Positions 27,959 to 36,684 of a DNA stretch of 64,000 bases are shown in pieces; position 1 is the first letter of the stretch, and each line of letters opens with the position of its first letter. The notes beneath the pieces are model-generated. The model was given only the letters and a program-made list of their open reading frames with translations, had not been told where the DNA came from and ran no database searches. The DNA is taken from NCBI GenBank assembly GCA_027488815.1, contig JAIYAX010000012.1, forward strand, positions 186,001-250,000. The letters are read 5' to 3'. The DNA is from Cytophagaceae bacterium. GTDB lineage: Bacteria > Bacteroidota > Bacteroidia > Cytophagales > JAIYAX01. The position numbers and the translations under genes were made by a program.

Positions 27959-28801
27959 TCAGGAATTGGAATGTTGGCCCATAGCTCTGCTGTTGCATGC
28001 AAGAAGAGCTTCCTGGAGTACATGACCAGTTGATTGAAGTGGGTCGATACTGCTGACCAATAGCGCCCGCATCTCATAAAGTTGCTCTCTGTCATATTTG
28101 GTGGAGCCTTTTACCAGGTCTACTTTCATCAATGCTTCTTGCTGGTTTTGTCTTGGGTTGAACCAACCGTTCAGTTCAGAGCATTGATGACAAACCCCTT
28201 GTTTGCTTACTAGCGCACATCGTTCTTCAAATACATCGGTCATCACCTTGCGCCCGTCCTGCAGTAAATATTTTGCCACCCCTGAAGTTTTATCGAGTAT
28301 CTGTGCTATTTCATCCACGGCAAATCCATAGACATCTTTAAGTAACACAGCCACTTGATTTTCAATAGGCAGATTTTTGGCGACACAGGTGAAGCAGGTG
28401 TCTACATGTTCCCGTATGTCATAAGCTCCACTTGGAGAGCCGCTGTTAATCTCAGAGAGCATACTTTGTAATTCCTCACTCTCTAAGACAAGCTTTTTGG
28501 CTTTTTCACTTACATCAGGTGTCCAGCGTTTCCGCTTTCGTAGCTCATTGTAGGCCAGATTCGTGGCAATCTGAAAAACCCATGTTTTGAGTGTAGCCTC
28601 AGCCTTAAAAGTGCTTAGTTTATCAAATGCCTTTATGAAAGTGTCGTGTGTTAGGTCTTCTGCATCGTTTCGGTTAGCCGTAAGCCTATACAAATACGAC
28701 TTCAATTGACTTTGAAATCCTTTGAACAAATCCTGAAAAGCATTGATATCGCCTTCCAGAGCTTTTCTCATGGTTCCGTTATGCTCCATCATGCTATTCA
28801 T
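27959..28801 (-). CDS. ECF-type sigma-70 factor with Cys-containing C-terminal extension
   Basis: 280 residues. Region 2 (about 20-92) includes [17 protein letters not shown] and [24 protein letters not shown]; region 4 (about 150-205) includes [30 protein letters not shown] (between the two) and [20 protein letters not shown] after region 4 add cysteines that could bind metal or sense redox state. The frame opens at 28849; the ATG at 28801 overlaps the upstream stop by 8 bp, typical of coupling, and is preferred. No anti-sigma gene with a ZAS or membrane domain adjoins it. It is flanked by the STAS-like and J-domain genes. Confidence 0.85.
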   Translation of the reverse strand: MNSMMEHNGTMRKALEGDINAFQDLFKGFQSQLKSYLYRLTANRNDAEDLTHDTFIKAFDKLSTFKAEATLKTWVFQIATNLAYNELRKRKRWTPDVSEKAKKLVLESEELQSMLSEINSGSPSGAYDIREHVDTCFTCVAKNLPIENQVAVLLKDVYGFAVDEIAQILDKTSGVAKYLLQDGRKVMTDVFEERCALVSKQGVCHQCSELNGWFNPRQNQQEALMKVDLVKGSTKYDREQLYEMRALLVSSIDPLQSTGHVLQEALLACNSRAMGQHSNS

Positions 28802-29189
28802 TAAGCCAGATAATTGATTGTCTCTCCTCAATGAAGTGCCGGGTTTCAAAACTGCCTAATTTTGCAGGGATATCATTCATCATATGAAAATACTCTGGCA
28901 TGATCATGTAAGCAAACTTAGTCACACCAAGTGCTTGGTAACGTGGGTTGAGCTCTTTTTCTCGCCATTCCTGAAACTCTTCAGGTAAAATGAAGCTAAA
29001 GTTTGTAGTGTCAACCAAAAGATGCTTTACCTGATGCTGCCATGCAAACCCAGCAAAATTATGGCAAAATGCCTGAAAATCACGATAGTTAAGCTGACTA
29101 AGGTCTTCAGACCATTCGAACTTTAGTATAGGTCGGGGGTCTTCAATTAAATGAAAGGTATACAATGGGTGACTATGAAGAATTTTCAT
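28794..29189 (-). CDS. Conserved hypothetical protein, STAS/SpoIIAA-like fold possible
   Basis: 131 residues without signal peptide or membrane segment. Alternating pattern LKFEWSEDLSQLNYRDFQAFCHNFAGFAWQHQVKHLLVDTTNFSFILPEEFQEW suggests an alpha/beta fold of SpoIIAA/STAS type, with a central strand ending in LLVDT. I do not recognise a named family with certainty. Its stop overlaps the sigma factor start by 8 bp, so the two are made together and it may regulate the sigma factor, as anti-anti-sigma proteins do; that is inference. Confidence 0.55.
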   Translation of the reverse strand: MKILHSHPLYTFHLIEDPRPILKFEWSEDLSQLNYRDFQAFCHNFAGFAWQHQVKHLLVDTTNFSFILPEEFQEWREKELNPRYQALGVTKFAYMIMPEYFHMMNDIPAKLGSFETRHFIEERQSIIWLNE

Positions 29190-29212
29190 GTTCTTTCTTG
29201 GATTTTAAAATG

Positions 29213-29251
29213 AACCACAGCCTCTTGTAACATGATTCAGAGACTGTGGTT
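29213..29251 (-). terminator. Hairpin terminator
   Basis: AACCACAGCCTCT (29213-29225) pairs with AGAGACTGTGGTT (29239-29251) with one mismatch. On the minus strand it is followed by CATTTT. It lies 10 bp beyond the stop of the next gene and separates it from the STAS/sigma operon. Confidence 0.6.
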
Positions 29252-29260
29252 TGTTGATGA

Positions 29261-29947
29261 TTATTGCTTGATGACGGCAGGAGTAAGTTTTTTAGGCCTT
29301 TTGTTAGGACTGCACATATTGTTGTCTGCCGGGCGCTCCCCAAAATAAAGCTTACCGTTTTTGTCTAAAGAGAGCAGGTCATAGTCTCCTGGACATTCTT
29401 TCACAGACAACCATGCAGCGCAACCATTTGCCGAAATGTCGCTTTCTTGATCGGTCTTAAGCCCACAAGAGGCAAAGCCAAAGGCATTGATCAAATTTTC
29501 ATCACTTGTTTTAAGTGTCACATACTTTTTATCCTCATAAAAGACAGCTTCATAGGTATCACTTATACTTTTTGAAGGCTGCTGAAGCTTGTAGGTGCCA
29601 TAAGTTCGAAACTGAAATACCTGCATACGCAACTCAGGGTCGAGGCCAAGGGTGAAGTTGAGTGTCCACCGGCCTTTGTCAAAGGTAAAAACCCGCTTGC
29701 CCCAGGCTTTGCCATAAGGGTAGGGTGCCGGGTCAGCATAAGTGCCACTCAGGTTTTCCAGCTTGTGTTTAAGATCAGCAGGAGCAGGGTAAAATGCTGC
29801 CAGGCATAGCATTAGGCACGCTATCGAACCCAGGATGAAAAGCCTTTTCATAGAGAAAAAAGATGTTGGGTTAAAAGAACCATTTACCGAAAGAGATTTA
29901 CCCGCTGCAACTTTGTGCAGGAGTTCAGTTGGAGTTTGATTGTTCAT
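29261..29947 (-). CDS. Secreted hypothetical protein, APCDD1-like beta domain possible
   Basis: 228 residues if started at 29947. A second ATG at 29851 begins a better signal peptide (MKRLFILGSIACLMLCLAAFYPA), giving 196 residues; both starts are plausible. The secreted part has LSGTYADPAPYPYGKAWGKRVFTFDKGRWTLNFTLGLDPELRM and FRTYGTYKLQ, resembling the beta-barrel half of APCDD1-type domains, though I am not sure. Cysteines at GFASCGL, ANGCAAW, KECPG and NMCSP suggest disulfides outside the cytoplasm. No function can be assigned. Confidence 0.6.
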   Translation of the reverse strand: MNNQTPTELLHKVAAGKSLSVNGSFNPTSFFSMKRLFILGSIACLMLCLAAFYPAPADLKHKLENLSGTYADPAPYPYGKAWGKRVFTFDKGRWTLNFTLGLDPELRMQVFQFRTYGTYKLQQPSKSISDTYEAVFYEDKKYVTLKTSDENLINAFGFASCGLKTDQESDISANGCAAWLSVKECPGDYDLLSLDKNGKLYFGERPADNNMCSPNKRPKKLTPAVIKQ

Positions 29948-30177
29948 TGCTGTGTGTTTAAATGTTTTATATACTTATGACACTCTGCTCTCTGAAAACG
30001 GATGAAAATGGATCAGATAAATTTCCAGAATAAGTTCAATAGGAGTTTACCCATTGATCAACAAGTAATTATGATCAAGCTGGACATCTACCATGACAAT
30101 ACTTCTTCCTAATCGATATCCTTTGGCATATCAATTGAAACGATGTGTGTTCTTAACACTTAAGATTCTATGCTAAA

Positions 30178-30798
30178 ATGATTAGAATACTTCTACCGCT
30201 AGCCGTTTTTATTTTTCTAACTGTAAATCTTTCTATAACAAAAACGTACGGTCAGTCGGAAGCCCTTACCTTATTGAAGAATGGAAAGCCCATGGATTTG
30301 AAAAAAGTGGGGTTTTTCCTCACTCCAATGCTGGGGATTAGCAGTATGGATGGAAGCATTGCCCTCCTCAATCATATTCGAGGAGGCGTGTCTATAGTGA
30401 GCAAGTTTGCCTTTGGAGCTTATGTAAGTCATTCGCTCAATCAGATCAAGCCACAAAGTGAAACTCTACCCAACATTTATATGGATTATTGGTCAGTGGG
30501 AGGCTTTGCAGAAATCACGTTATTTTCTGACCGTATTGTTCATTTGGCCTTACCGATTTATTTAGGCACAGGTGAGGTACAAATGGACAACGAAGAAGGA
30601 AAACTAAACCTGGGAGAAGCCAGATTTACCCAGTTTGAGCCGTCTCTTCTGCTTGAAGTGAACTTACACAAATACTTAAGGGTAAACCTTGGCACAGGTT
30701 ACCGTCTAATAAGTGACATGCGCTACCGTAATTTTAATCAGAACCATATCTCTGGATTTACAGGGTATATGGGGTTAAAAGTAGGTCTTTTCAGGTGA
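30178..30798 (+). CDS. Outer-membrane beta-barrel-like secreted protein
   Basis: 206 residues with a signal peptide (about 1-25, ending TYGQ). Repeated amphipathic strands (VGFFLTPMLGISSMDGSIALL, GGVSIVSKFAFGAYVSHSL, RVNLGTGYRLISDMRYRNF) end in MGLKVGLFR. It fits the small porin-like barrels of Bacteroidota. No clear promoter elements lie within 100 bp upstream. The 129 bp after the stop hold nothing recognisable. Confidence 0.7.
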   Translation: MIRILLPLAVFIFLTVNLSITKTYGQSEALTLLKNGKPMDLKKVGFFLTPMLGISSMDGSIALLNHIRGGVSIVSKFAFGAYVSHSLNQIKPQSETLPNIYMDYWSVGGFAEITLFSDRIVHLALPIYLGTGEVQMDNEEGKLNLGEARFTQFEPSLLLEVNLHKYLRVNLGTGYRLISDMRYRNFNQNHISGFTGYMGLKVGLFR

Positions 30799-30927
30799 TT
30801 GGTTTTGTTTTCATAATCAGGTCTTTAAATAAAAAACTAACTAAGATTACCGTAGAAGATCACCTTGGGATGAAGCATGCCAAAGTACGCTAAAGCAAAT
30901 TCTGAAAACTTACAGGTACAGAAGACG

Positions 30928-33102
30928 TTACTTCACAATCTGTATCCATCCCTTGTACTCTTCCTGCCGACTTTCAGCTCCGGATTTCAATAGGCTCAGC
31001 TGATAGAAATAGGTTCCTCCTTCTTCATTCATAGGCTTCCAGGCTTCCTGAGCATTGCTGCTTTTGAAAACGGGCCTCCCCCAGCGATTAAACACAGTCA
31101 AGCTATAGTTCTGCAAAGGGCAATCCTGCACAATTTGCCAGATATCGTTTAGTCCGTCTCCATTGGGGGTAACGACATTGGGGAAGCTTAACTCACAGTC
31201 ATTCCGACAATTGATCACTTCAATGAGCCTATTGACCCTACCTTGACCGCAGGAAGCTACATAGCGTACCTCTACATTGTAAAGTCCGGTTTCGCCATAA
31301 ACAAATGTAGGGCTTAGCTGCTGTACAGGCCCTGTACCTGACTGGTCACCAAAAAACCAGTTTGCTGAGCGCAACGTGTCTACACCTATAAGTTTGAAGT
31401 TTGTTGGTTTATCAAAACAAGTGTCATTTACCAGGATCTGAGGCCTACAGCATAGACCTATGCGCACCAATCGGCAGGTGGTTTGCGCAGGCTGCCCCGG
31501 TTCCTGAAAGGTAAGGCATACATTGTAAACACCTGGTCCTGAAAACACATGATTTGCCGGTGGGAATGGAGCCACACCTGAAAACAACACCAGGTTTGAA
31601 GCACCACTCGCAGGGTCTCCGAAGTTCCACGAGAAAAAACTTGAGCCAGTACTGCCATTTACACTCCAGATGAAGTTTGTAGTTACCTCGCAAGTGTCGC
31701 CACTAAACAAAAGGCCAGTGAATGCCGGAGGGGTGACCTGGCAGTTGATTACATTTATAGTGGTTTTGATCGTGTCAGAAAAGCAACCTTTTCCTAACAC
31801 CACAGTAACTAAAAAAGATCCTGCCTGAGTAAACTGGTGGGAAGGCTGCACCTGATTAGAAGTATTTTGACTACCACTTGCAGGGTCACCAAAATTCCAT
31901 GAGTAGCTGATAACCCCGGTAGTATCAGCCAGTGCAAAATTAATCACAGACTGCAGACAGCTGTCGTTGAAACTGATGGCGTTTGGCGAGCTTTGTCCAA
32001 GGAGATAAATTTTTTGTGGCAAACCATAATTTGGGGTTCCTTGTAGAGGTACAACATTGGTTTGAAATCCACATGCAAAACCCGGACTGTTGGGGTTGTT
32101 GATTACATCCAAACCACTGGATGCAGCATAAATCTTATCATTTGGCCCAAGTTGCAAGGATGCCGGAGTGTAAAACGAGGTACCAAAAGAGACCTCATAA
32201 GCTGAATTTTGAATTTGAGTTGCTGTAGGCAAAGAGATGTTGTATTGAACTATGCGAGAAAGGTTAGACACATACAATAAGTTGCCATTTGGGGAAAATT
32301 CAATGCCATAAAGTAAACTATTGGGGAAGGTGAAATTCCAGGTCACCAGATTTGAAACCACCCCGGTGGTGTTGTTAAAATCATAAAGTTCTATGGTGCC
32401 TGCCTGAAAACTGCCTAATGCCAGCTTGTTAAATTGCGGACTCACTTTCATATGCCCAGCCCCGTTGCCCTGCGTTGACCCAATGGTAGTCAATACCGGG
32501 GGCAGCTGTACTCCAGCCTGAGTTACCTTAAAGCAGGTGAATGTATTGCCAACCGTTTGATGTGTGATCACCCAATAGCCACAGCCGTCGGAGCTAGGTA
32601 CAGCATGAATTTTTTCTGAAGTGGTGGCAAGAAGTGGAATATTTTTCTGCCCTATTACTACATCACCTAAGCCATTGTTTAAAGACATGTCTACAAGCGA
32701 ATAGCGGAATCCATTGTTTGAAAACTGCTCGTCAATGGTGAAAACATGATATTGGTTTGGAGTAAATGGCCGAGGCACGATCACAGCAGCAGTAGTAGAG
32801 GACAACTGAGAAACACCTCCCAAAAGGCCGGTTCCGTTGGGCATAGGCTGGTTTAGTGCATTCCAAATGGTGACCCCATCGGTATAAAACATCAACGCTC
32901 CTGTTACAGGGTTGGCTATGGAGGCACTTCCCTCGCCGGTAGCTATTGCTGTTGGAGCTGTTGAAACAGGTCCACTTGGTAAAAACTCTACTCCTGCGGC
33001 AAATCCAAATCTCCATTGGTTGTTTTGGTTCTGAGCAATTGCTTCTCCTGAAATGTTTTGCAGGAGTAGAAGTAGAAATGATAAAATTCTGATCTGTTTC
33101 AT
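30928..33102 (-). CDS. PKD-domain surface protein with CHU_C/gliding-type C-terminal domain
   Basis: 724 residues. Signal peptide (about 1-23), then a beta-propeller-like region to about 380 (WRFGFAAGVEFLPSGPVST, ALGSFQAGTIELYDF, EFSPNGNLLYVSNLSRIVQYN). Two PKD-type domains follow (YSWNFGDPASGSQNTSNQ and FSWNFGDPASGASN) and a third diverged repeat. The end has ELSFPNVVTPNGDGLNDIW and YSLTVFNRWGRPVF, the gliding-motility-associated (TIGR04131/CHU_C) domain that sends proteins through the type IX secretion system. It is probably cell-surface or secreted, with the ligand unknown. Confidence 0.9.
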   Translation of the reverse strand: MKQIRILSFLLLLLQNISGEAIAQNQNNQWRFGFAAGVEFLPSGPVSTAPTAIATGEGSASIANPVTGALMFYTDGVTIWNALNQPMPNGTGLLGGVSQLSSTTAAVIVPRPFTPNQYHVFTIDEQFSNNGFRYSLVDMSLNNGLGDVVIGQKNIPLLATTSEKIHAVPSSDGCGYWVITHQTVGNTFTCFKVTQAGVQLPPVLTTIGSTQGNGAGHMKVSPQFNKLALGSFQAGTIELYDFNNTTGVVSNLVTWNFTFPNSLLYGIEFSPNGNLLYVSNLSRIVQYNISLPTATQIQNSAYEVSFGTSFYTPASLQLGPNDKIYAASSGLDVINNPNSPGFACGFQTNVVPLQGTPNYGLPQKIYLLGQSSPNAISFNDSCLQSVINFALADTTGVISYSWNFGDPASGSQNTSNQVQPSHQFTQAGSFLVTVVLGKGCFSDTIKTTINVINCQVTPPAFTGLLFSGDTCEVTTNFIWSVNGSTGSSFFSWNFGDPASGASNLVLFSGVAPFPPANHVFSGPGVYNVCLTFQEPGQPAQTTCRLVRIGLCCRPQILVNDTCFDKPTNFKLIGVDTLRSANWFFGDQSGTGPVQQLSPTFVYGETGLYNVEVRYVASCGQGRVNRLIEVINCRNDCELSFPNVVTPNGDGLNDIWQIVQDCPLQNYSLTVFNRWGRPVFKSSNAQEAWKPMNEEGGTYFYQLSLLKSGAESRQEEYKGWIQIVK

Positions 33103-33123
33103 TTGGAAAAAAGTGTGCTTAAG

Positions 33124-33155
33124 TGACTATTGACGTACGTATAACTGAATAGTCA
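33124..33155. promoter_or_regulatory. Inverted repeat upstream of the PKD gene
   Basis: TGACTATT (33124-33131) and AATAGTCA (33148-33155) are perfect inverted 8-mers separated by 16 bp, starting 22 bp before the PKD gene ATG on the minus strand. This may be an operator or a stem-loop in the leader. Confidence 0.3.
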
Positions 33156-33219
33156 TAAACATGGTTGAAAAAGTTGCTTTGCATGCTTAATAAAATCATA
33201 CTGTGCCTTCAAATACCCA

Positions 33220-33567
33220 CTACGCCTGCTTACCAAGCAAAAGTTGAGCTGCATTTCCTTTAGATTTTCTCCATAAGAAAACCAGATATGGAGCAAAAAA
33301 AAGGATGCCCAATATCATGGCCGATGCCGCAGCCAGGTAAGCTGAGGGGCTAAATTTTTCTCTCCACAGGATCCACATACTTGAAAGCAAGAGATAAGCA
33401 CTAAAGTCTAAAGTGAACTGTCCGTTCCAGTTTACTGAAGATAAGTTTTTTAGGGCTACTAAAAGAAAATTTGACCCTTCCTGCTGAATCACGAGAGAGG
33501 TGTAGGCTAGCGTGATCAGGGTGATTACTAAAAGTAAGATGGGGAATAATCCGAAGTTGCGATTCAT
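33220..33567 (-). CDS. Small membrane protein, three to four helices
   Basis: 115 residues with hydrophobic segments at about 6-26, 55-70 and 75-100 (for example ILLLVITLITLAYTSLVI and SAMILGILFFAPYLVFLW). The family is not recognised. It is 79 bp downstream of the TetR-type regulator gene on the same strand, so it may be cotranscribed with or controlled by that regulator. Confidence 0.65.
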   Translation of the reverse strand: MNRNFGLFPILLLVITLITLAYTSLVIQQEGSNFLLVALKNLSSVNWNGQFTLDFSAYLLLSSMWILWREKFSPSAYLAAASAMILGILFFAPYLVFLWRKSKGNAAQLLLGKQA

Positions 33568-33646
33568 TATTTTATGCTTTGAGGTACATTTTCCCGCAAT
33601 TGTAAAACAAAACCACTGTATAGATTAGACGGTGGCGTACATCAGC

Positions 33647-34189
33647 CTAATGGAATAAAGACAGTACATCTCGCAATTGAGAAAAATAGCAACGAAGCCA
33701 GTCGTCGTTGAGGTTGTTTGCATTTATCTGAAGGAAAAAATTCTCTAAAGCAAGGCCAAAAAAGCCTTCTAGTTGGTCTTCTGAAAGCTTTGGATTGAGT
33801 TCTTTTACCAATAGGTGTACAAATGAACTAGAAATAGCTCCATCTGCTCGCTTTAGAAGCACATCAAATTGGTCCCTTTGTCGATGAAATCGTAGCTGTC
33901 GGTTAAACAACAAGTCAGTTTTGTGTGCAACAAGTACTTGAATGAGATCAGGATCAATACAAGTAGCAGATTGTTCTTTTTCTCCAATCAAGCAAGCCTG
34001 AATGTAATGTTGCTCAAGAAGCTTCTCAAGAAATACTTCAAGGTCAGCAAAATGATGGTAAAACGAAGACTTGCTTATTCTGATGAAACGTGCCATTTTT
34101 TCTATTTGCACAGCCTGCGGGCCTTCAAGTGCAAATAGCTTGTAGCCTATCTCCAGCCATGCATCAACTGTGGGGTGAAGATTACTCAT
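33647..34189 (-). CDS. TetR/AcrR-family transcriptional regulator
   Basis: 180 residues. The N-terminal helix-turn-helix is clear: LEIGYKLFALEGPQAVQIEKMARFIRISKSSFYHHFADLEVFLEKLLE, with the FYHHF segment in place of the family FYYHF. The C-terminal ligand domain (about 60-180) is helical and not diagnostic. A perfect 17-bp dyad lies 37 bp upstream of the start and is the likely autoregulatory operator. Confidence 0.88.
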   Translation of the reverse strand: MSNLHPTVDAWLEIGYKLFALEGPQAVQIEKMARFIRISKSSFYHHFADLEVFLEKLLEQHYIQACLIGEKEQSATCIDPDLIQVLVAHKTDLLFNRQLRFHRQRDQFDVLLKRADGAISSSFVHLLVKELNPKLSEDQLEGFFGLALENFFLQINANNLNDDWLRCYFSQLRDVLSLFH

Positions 34190-34225
34190 GCAAAGTCATA
34201 TTTGATTGCAAGAATATATCTAACA

Positions 34226-34242
34226 ATGTTGACTCTCAACAT
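34226..34242. promoter_or_regulatory. Likely TetR operator
   Basis: ATGTTGACTCTCAACAT: perfect 7-bp arms with a 3-bp centre, 37-53 bp upstream of the tetR ATG and 171 bp from the divergent beta-barrel gene at 34413. Size and position fit TetR-family operators. Confidence 0.6.
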
Positions 34243-34412
34243 CAAATTACAGGAGAGGTAAATAAAACTAAAGAACAGGCATTATGAGGTAAAGGAAGTG
34301 GCCGGACTTAAAATCAAGGCTTAACCAATTCTCCAGAAACTTGGCACGACTATTGGCTAAGGCAAGAGGTCTGCCAGTTTTCACCTAAATCATTATTTAA
34401 AATCTTTAAAGC

Positions 34413-35042
34413 ATGAAAAAGATTATAGTAGCTATATCTTTAGCAATAATCCCAATAATGTCTTTTGCACAGACAAAAGAAAAGGTAAAGGAACTGAGCC
34501 TCAACTCCAGAAGCTTTAGTGCCTATGGATTTTCCTATAGGGTGGGCAGTTCCAAAGGGCTATGGAGGTTGAATAGCTTTACCTCTGGTTTATCTAGCCG
34601 ACGTAACAAATCCGAGAGATCGGAAGGTTTTAACAGGAGCTATTGGGTTGGTTTCGGATTGGGCAGAGAGTTTAGGAAGCCTATAAATGATAAGTTTGAG
34701 TTCAGATACGGGGCAGACCTTACTTTTCAATACAGCCAAGTTTATTCAGAGAATAAATGGCTGGGGCCTACCCCTAACTTTTCTGAGAATAGACAATATG
34801 TCATTAGTCCCGGAATTAGCCTTGTTCTTGGCTTTAATTACCTTCTTACGGAGCAATGGATCGTTGGAGTAGAATGGAATCCTAGTGTTTATTATGATAT
34901 CTCAAGAATGCAGTTTGAAAATATTGCATTTGATGGTGTCACAACGAAAGAAACCACAAATGCAAAGGGGCTTAACTATCAACTCTCCAACAACAACCTT
35001 TTGATCAGTTTGGCTTATCGATTTAAGAAGGTAAAGGAATAG
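34413..35042 (+). CDS. Outer-membrane beta-barrel protein
   Basis: 209 residues with a signal peptide (about 1-20, ending SFAQ). Strands such as FSAYGFSYRVG, FEFRYGADLTFQYSQVY and VISPGISLVLGFNYLL end in NLLISLAYRFKKVKE. The terminal aromatic is displaced by a short charged tail. Probably a porin-like barrel; it could be a target of the divergently placed TetR regulator. Confidence 0.7.
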   Translation: MKKIIVAISLAIIPIMSFAQTKEKVKELSLNSRSFSAYGFSYRVGSSKGLWRLNSFTSGLSSRRNKSERSEGFNRSYWVGFGLGREFRKPINDKFEFRYGADLTFQYSQVYSENKWLGPTPNFSENRQYVISPGISLVLGFNYLLTEQWIVGVEWNPSVYYDISRMQFENIAFDGVTTKETTNAKGLNYQLSNNNLLISLAYRFKKVKE

Positions 35043-35414
35043 GAAGGTAACTATTGGGCTCGCTGCGAGTAGTGATCCTGTCCATTATCTCTGTAAGCAT
35101 TGGCGATTAGTTTTTGCTAATAAACCCTCAGAAGCCTGGCCTGCAAATACGCATGAGAATGCCTCATGACCCCGTCCGGGTCAAATAAGGCTAGTTTACC
35201 CGTTTCACTCCTAATAACAGTCCTGAAAGGGTCGGATATTTTGAGCAAGATTTTGGTTGGATGATAAATGCCCGTTATATGCGATTTTCTCGGAGAACTA
35301 CAGTGTAAACGAAGGCAATGGGAGATTACACCCCACCTTACCACCATGTTCAACTGATGGTGTAGGCCTTAGAAAGTCACACTTTTTGACGGCATTTTTA
35401 ACTAACTTTGAACA
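35043..35414 (+). other. Non-coding gap with the fic promoter
   Basis: No gene is seen; a 78-codon frame on the minus strand (35117-35353) has no recognisable content. TAACTTTG (35403-35410) fits the -7 consensus and ends 4 bp before the fic ATG, so the fic transcript would be nearly leaderless. TTTG (35385-35388) is only 14 bp further upstream. Confidence 0.4.
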
Positions 35415-36197
35415 ATGGGTATGCAGCTAACACTGTTAAGGCAGGACTTATTTGATGAGTATAAGAAGCAACTGAATATCAATATAGATAGTGAATTTGC
35501 TGCCATGATTAGGAAATCGAAAACCGCAGAAGATTTCAAATTTTATCTTGCAAATTCAGCGGTTCATTCATCCAACATAGAGGGTAACACAGTAAGTTTT
35601 GATACCTATTTAAAAGCCAGTGAGTTCAATTTGCATCTAAAGACAAAGGAGATAAAAGAAATAGAGGACCTCATTGCTGCATACCAATACGCAAGAGAGA
35701 ATGAATTGACACTTGATCATATTTTAAAAGCACATGAAATTTTGACGACATCCATCCTTGTAAAGAAAGAACGAGGAAAAATAAGGAAAGTACAAGTTGG
35801 TGTAAGAAGTGATGGACGCTTGGTTTACTTAGCTGTTGAACCTGAGTATGTAAAACAAGAATTAGTAAAGTTGTTTGCTGATATTTCAATGTTACTCAAA
35901 ACCAAATTGACAACAGCTGAAGTATTTTATTATGCAGCACTCATTCATCTTGTATTCGTAAATATTCATCCATTTGTTGACGGAAATGGCAGAGCGACCC
36001 GACTAATTGAGAAATGGTTTTTAGCAATAAAACTGGGCGAGGCGTCTTGGTTCATAACATCAGAAAAAAATTATTGGGACAACAGACCCAAATACTACAA
36101 GAACTTGCAACTTGGAGCAAACTATTATGAAATAAAATATGAGTTGAGCCTTCCATTTTTATTAATGCTGCCAAATTCATTGGTGGCAAAGGTATGA
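35415..36197 (+). CDS. Fic-family protein, class II (N-terminal inhibitory motif)
   Basis: 260 residues. The active-site loop HPFVDGNGRATR (around residue 178) is the complete Fic motif for nucleotide transfer to target proteins. SSNIEGN near residue 55 is the S-x-x-x-E-G autoinhibitory motif on an N-terminal helix, so activity is probably self-limited. The DNA is AT-rich compared with the surrounding core genes. The stop overlaps the start of a 45-codon frame by 4 bp (ATGA). It lies at the head of a group of toxin-type genes, several of which are broken. Confidence 0.88.
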   Translation: MGMQLTLLRQDLFDEYKKQLNINIDSEFAAMIRKSKTAEDFKFYLANSAVHSSNIEGNTVSFDTYLKASEFNLHLKTKEIKEIEDLIAAYQYARENELTLDHILKAHEILTTSILVKKERGKIRKVQVGVRSDGRLVYLAVEPEYVKQELVKLFADISMLLKTKLTTAEVFYYAALIHLVFVNIHPFVDGNGRATRLIEKWFLAIKLGEASWFITSEKNYWDNRPKYYKNLQLGANYYEIKYELSLPFLLMLPNSLVAKV

Positions 36198-36331
36198 GAC
36201 AGCTTAACTCACTGATAGCAATAATTGATAAATTGAACTATGGGGCAGATGTAAGCACAGAATCGCTTCACGCATTTTTCTCATTTGCCCTAACTCCAAA
36301 CGAGGTTGATTGGATGAACTTAGCTCACTGA
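36194..36331 (+). CDS. Small hypothetical protein coupled to fic
   Basis: 45 codons starting inside the fic stop (ATGA). Sequence features: an N-terminal amphipathic helix (LNSLIAIIDKLN) and TPNEVDWMNLAH at the end; no known family. A 15-bp segment near its start (36203-36217) recurs with one change across its stop (36319-36333). Read in the shifted frame, that second copy continues LSSLIRTI, so the present end may result from a one-base loss. Confidence 0.4.
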   Translation: MRQLNSLIAIIDKLNYGADVSTESLHAFFSFALTPNEVDWMNLAH

Positions 36332-36411
36332 TAAGAACAATCTGAGGAAATTGATGAATTTGTGATATGACTCATTAGAATGATGTAATTGAGCGAATTA
36401 AGCAAATCGTC

Positions 36412-36684
36412 TTGGATAGAGACCCATCTGCAAAAGTGTACTTGTATGGTTCAAGAGCTCGTGGGACTATGAATTTTGACTCAGATTGGGACTTACTTAT
36501 TCTATTAAATAGCAAGACAATTACGGCTGATGTTGAGAAAGACGTAACATGCCCACTCTATGACTTAGAATTTGAGATTGGAGAAGTTATTAGTCCAATT
36601 GTGTACTCTGAGGTTGAATGGCATACCAAATTCCGTGTGACACCTTTTTATTCAAATGTGATGAAAGAAGGCAGACTGCTATGA
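36412..36684 (+). CDS. MNT-type nucleotidyltransferase (antitoxin), 5' end damaged
   Basis: 90 residues from a TTG. YLYGSRARGTMNFDSDWDLLIL carries the GS-x10-DxD core of minimal nucleotidyltransferases, which pair with HEPN toxins and silence them by AMPylation. Homology-like sequence (VIERIKQIV) continues upstream of the TTG to about 36385 without a start codon; an ATG at 36380 is one base out of frame, so a single-base deletion just after the original ATG would explain it. The stop overlaps the HEPN start by 4 bp. Confidence 0.65.
   Translation: MDRDPSAKVYLYGSRARGTMNFDSDWDLLILLNSKTITADVEKDVTCPLYDLEFEIGEVISPIVYSEVEWHTKFRVTPFYSNVMKEGRLL

Noticed and set aside
35117-35353. A 78-codon minus-strand frame upstream of fic
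   Set aside because: No recognisable domain or promoter; the product looks like random translation of intergenic DNA.
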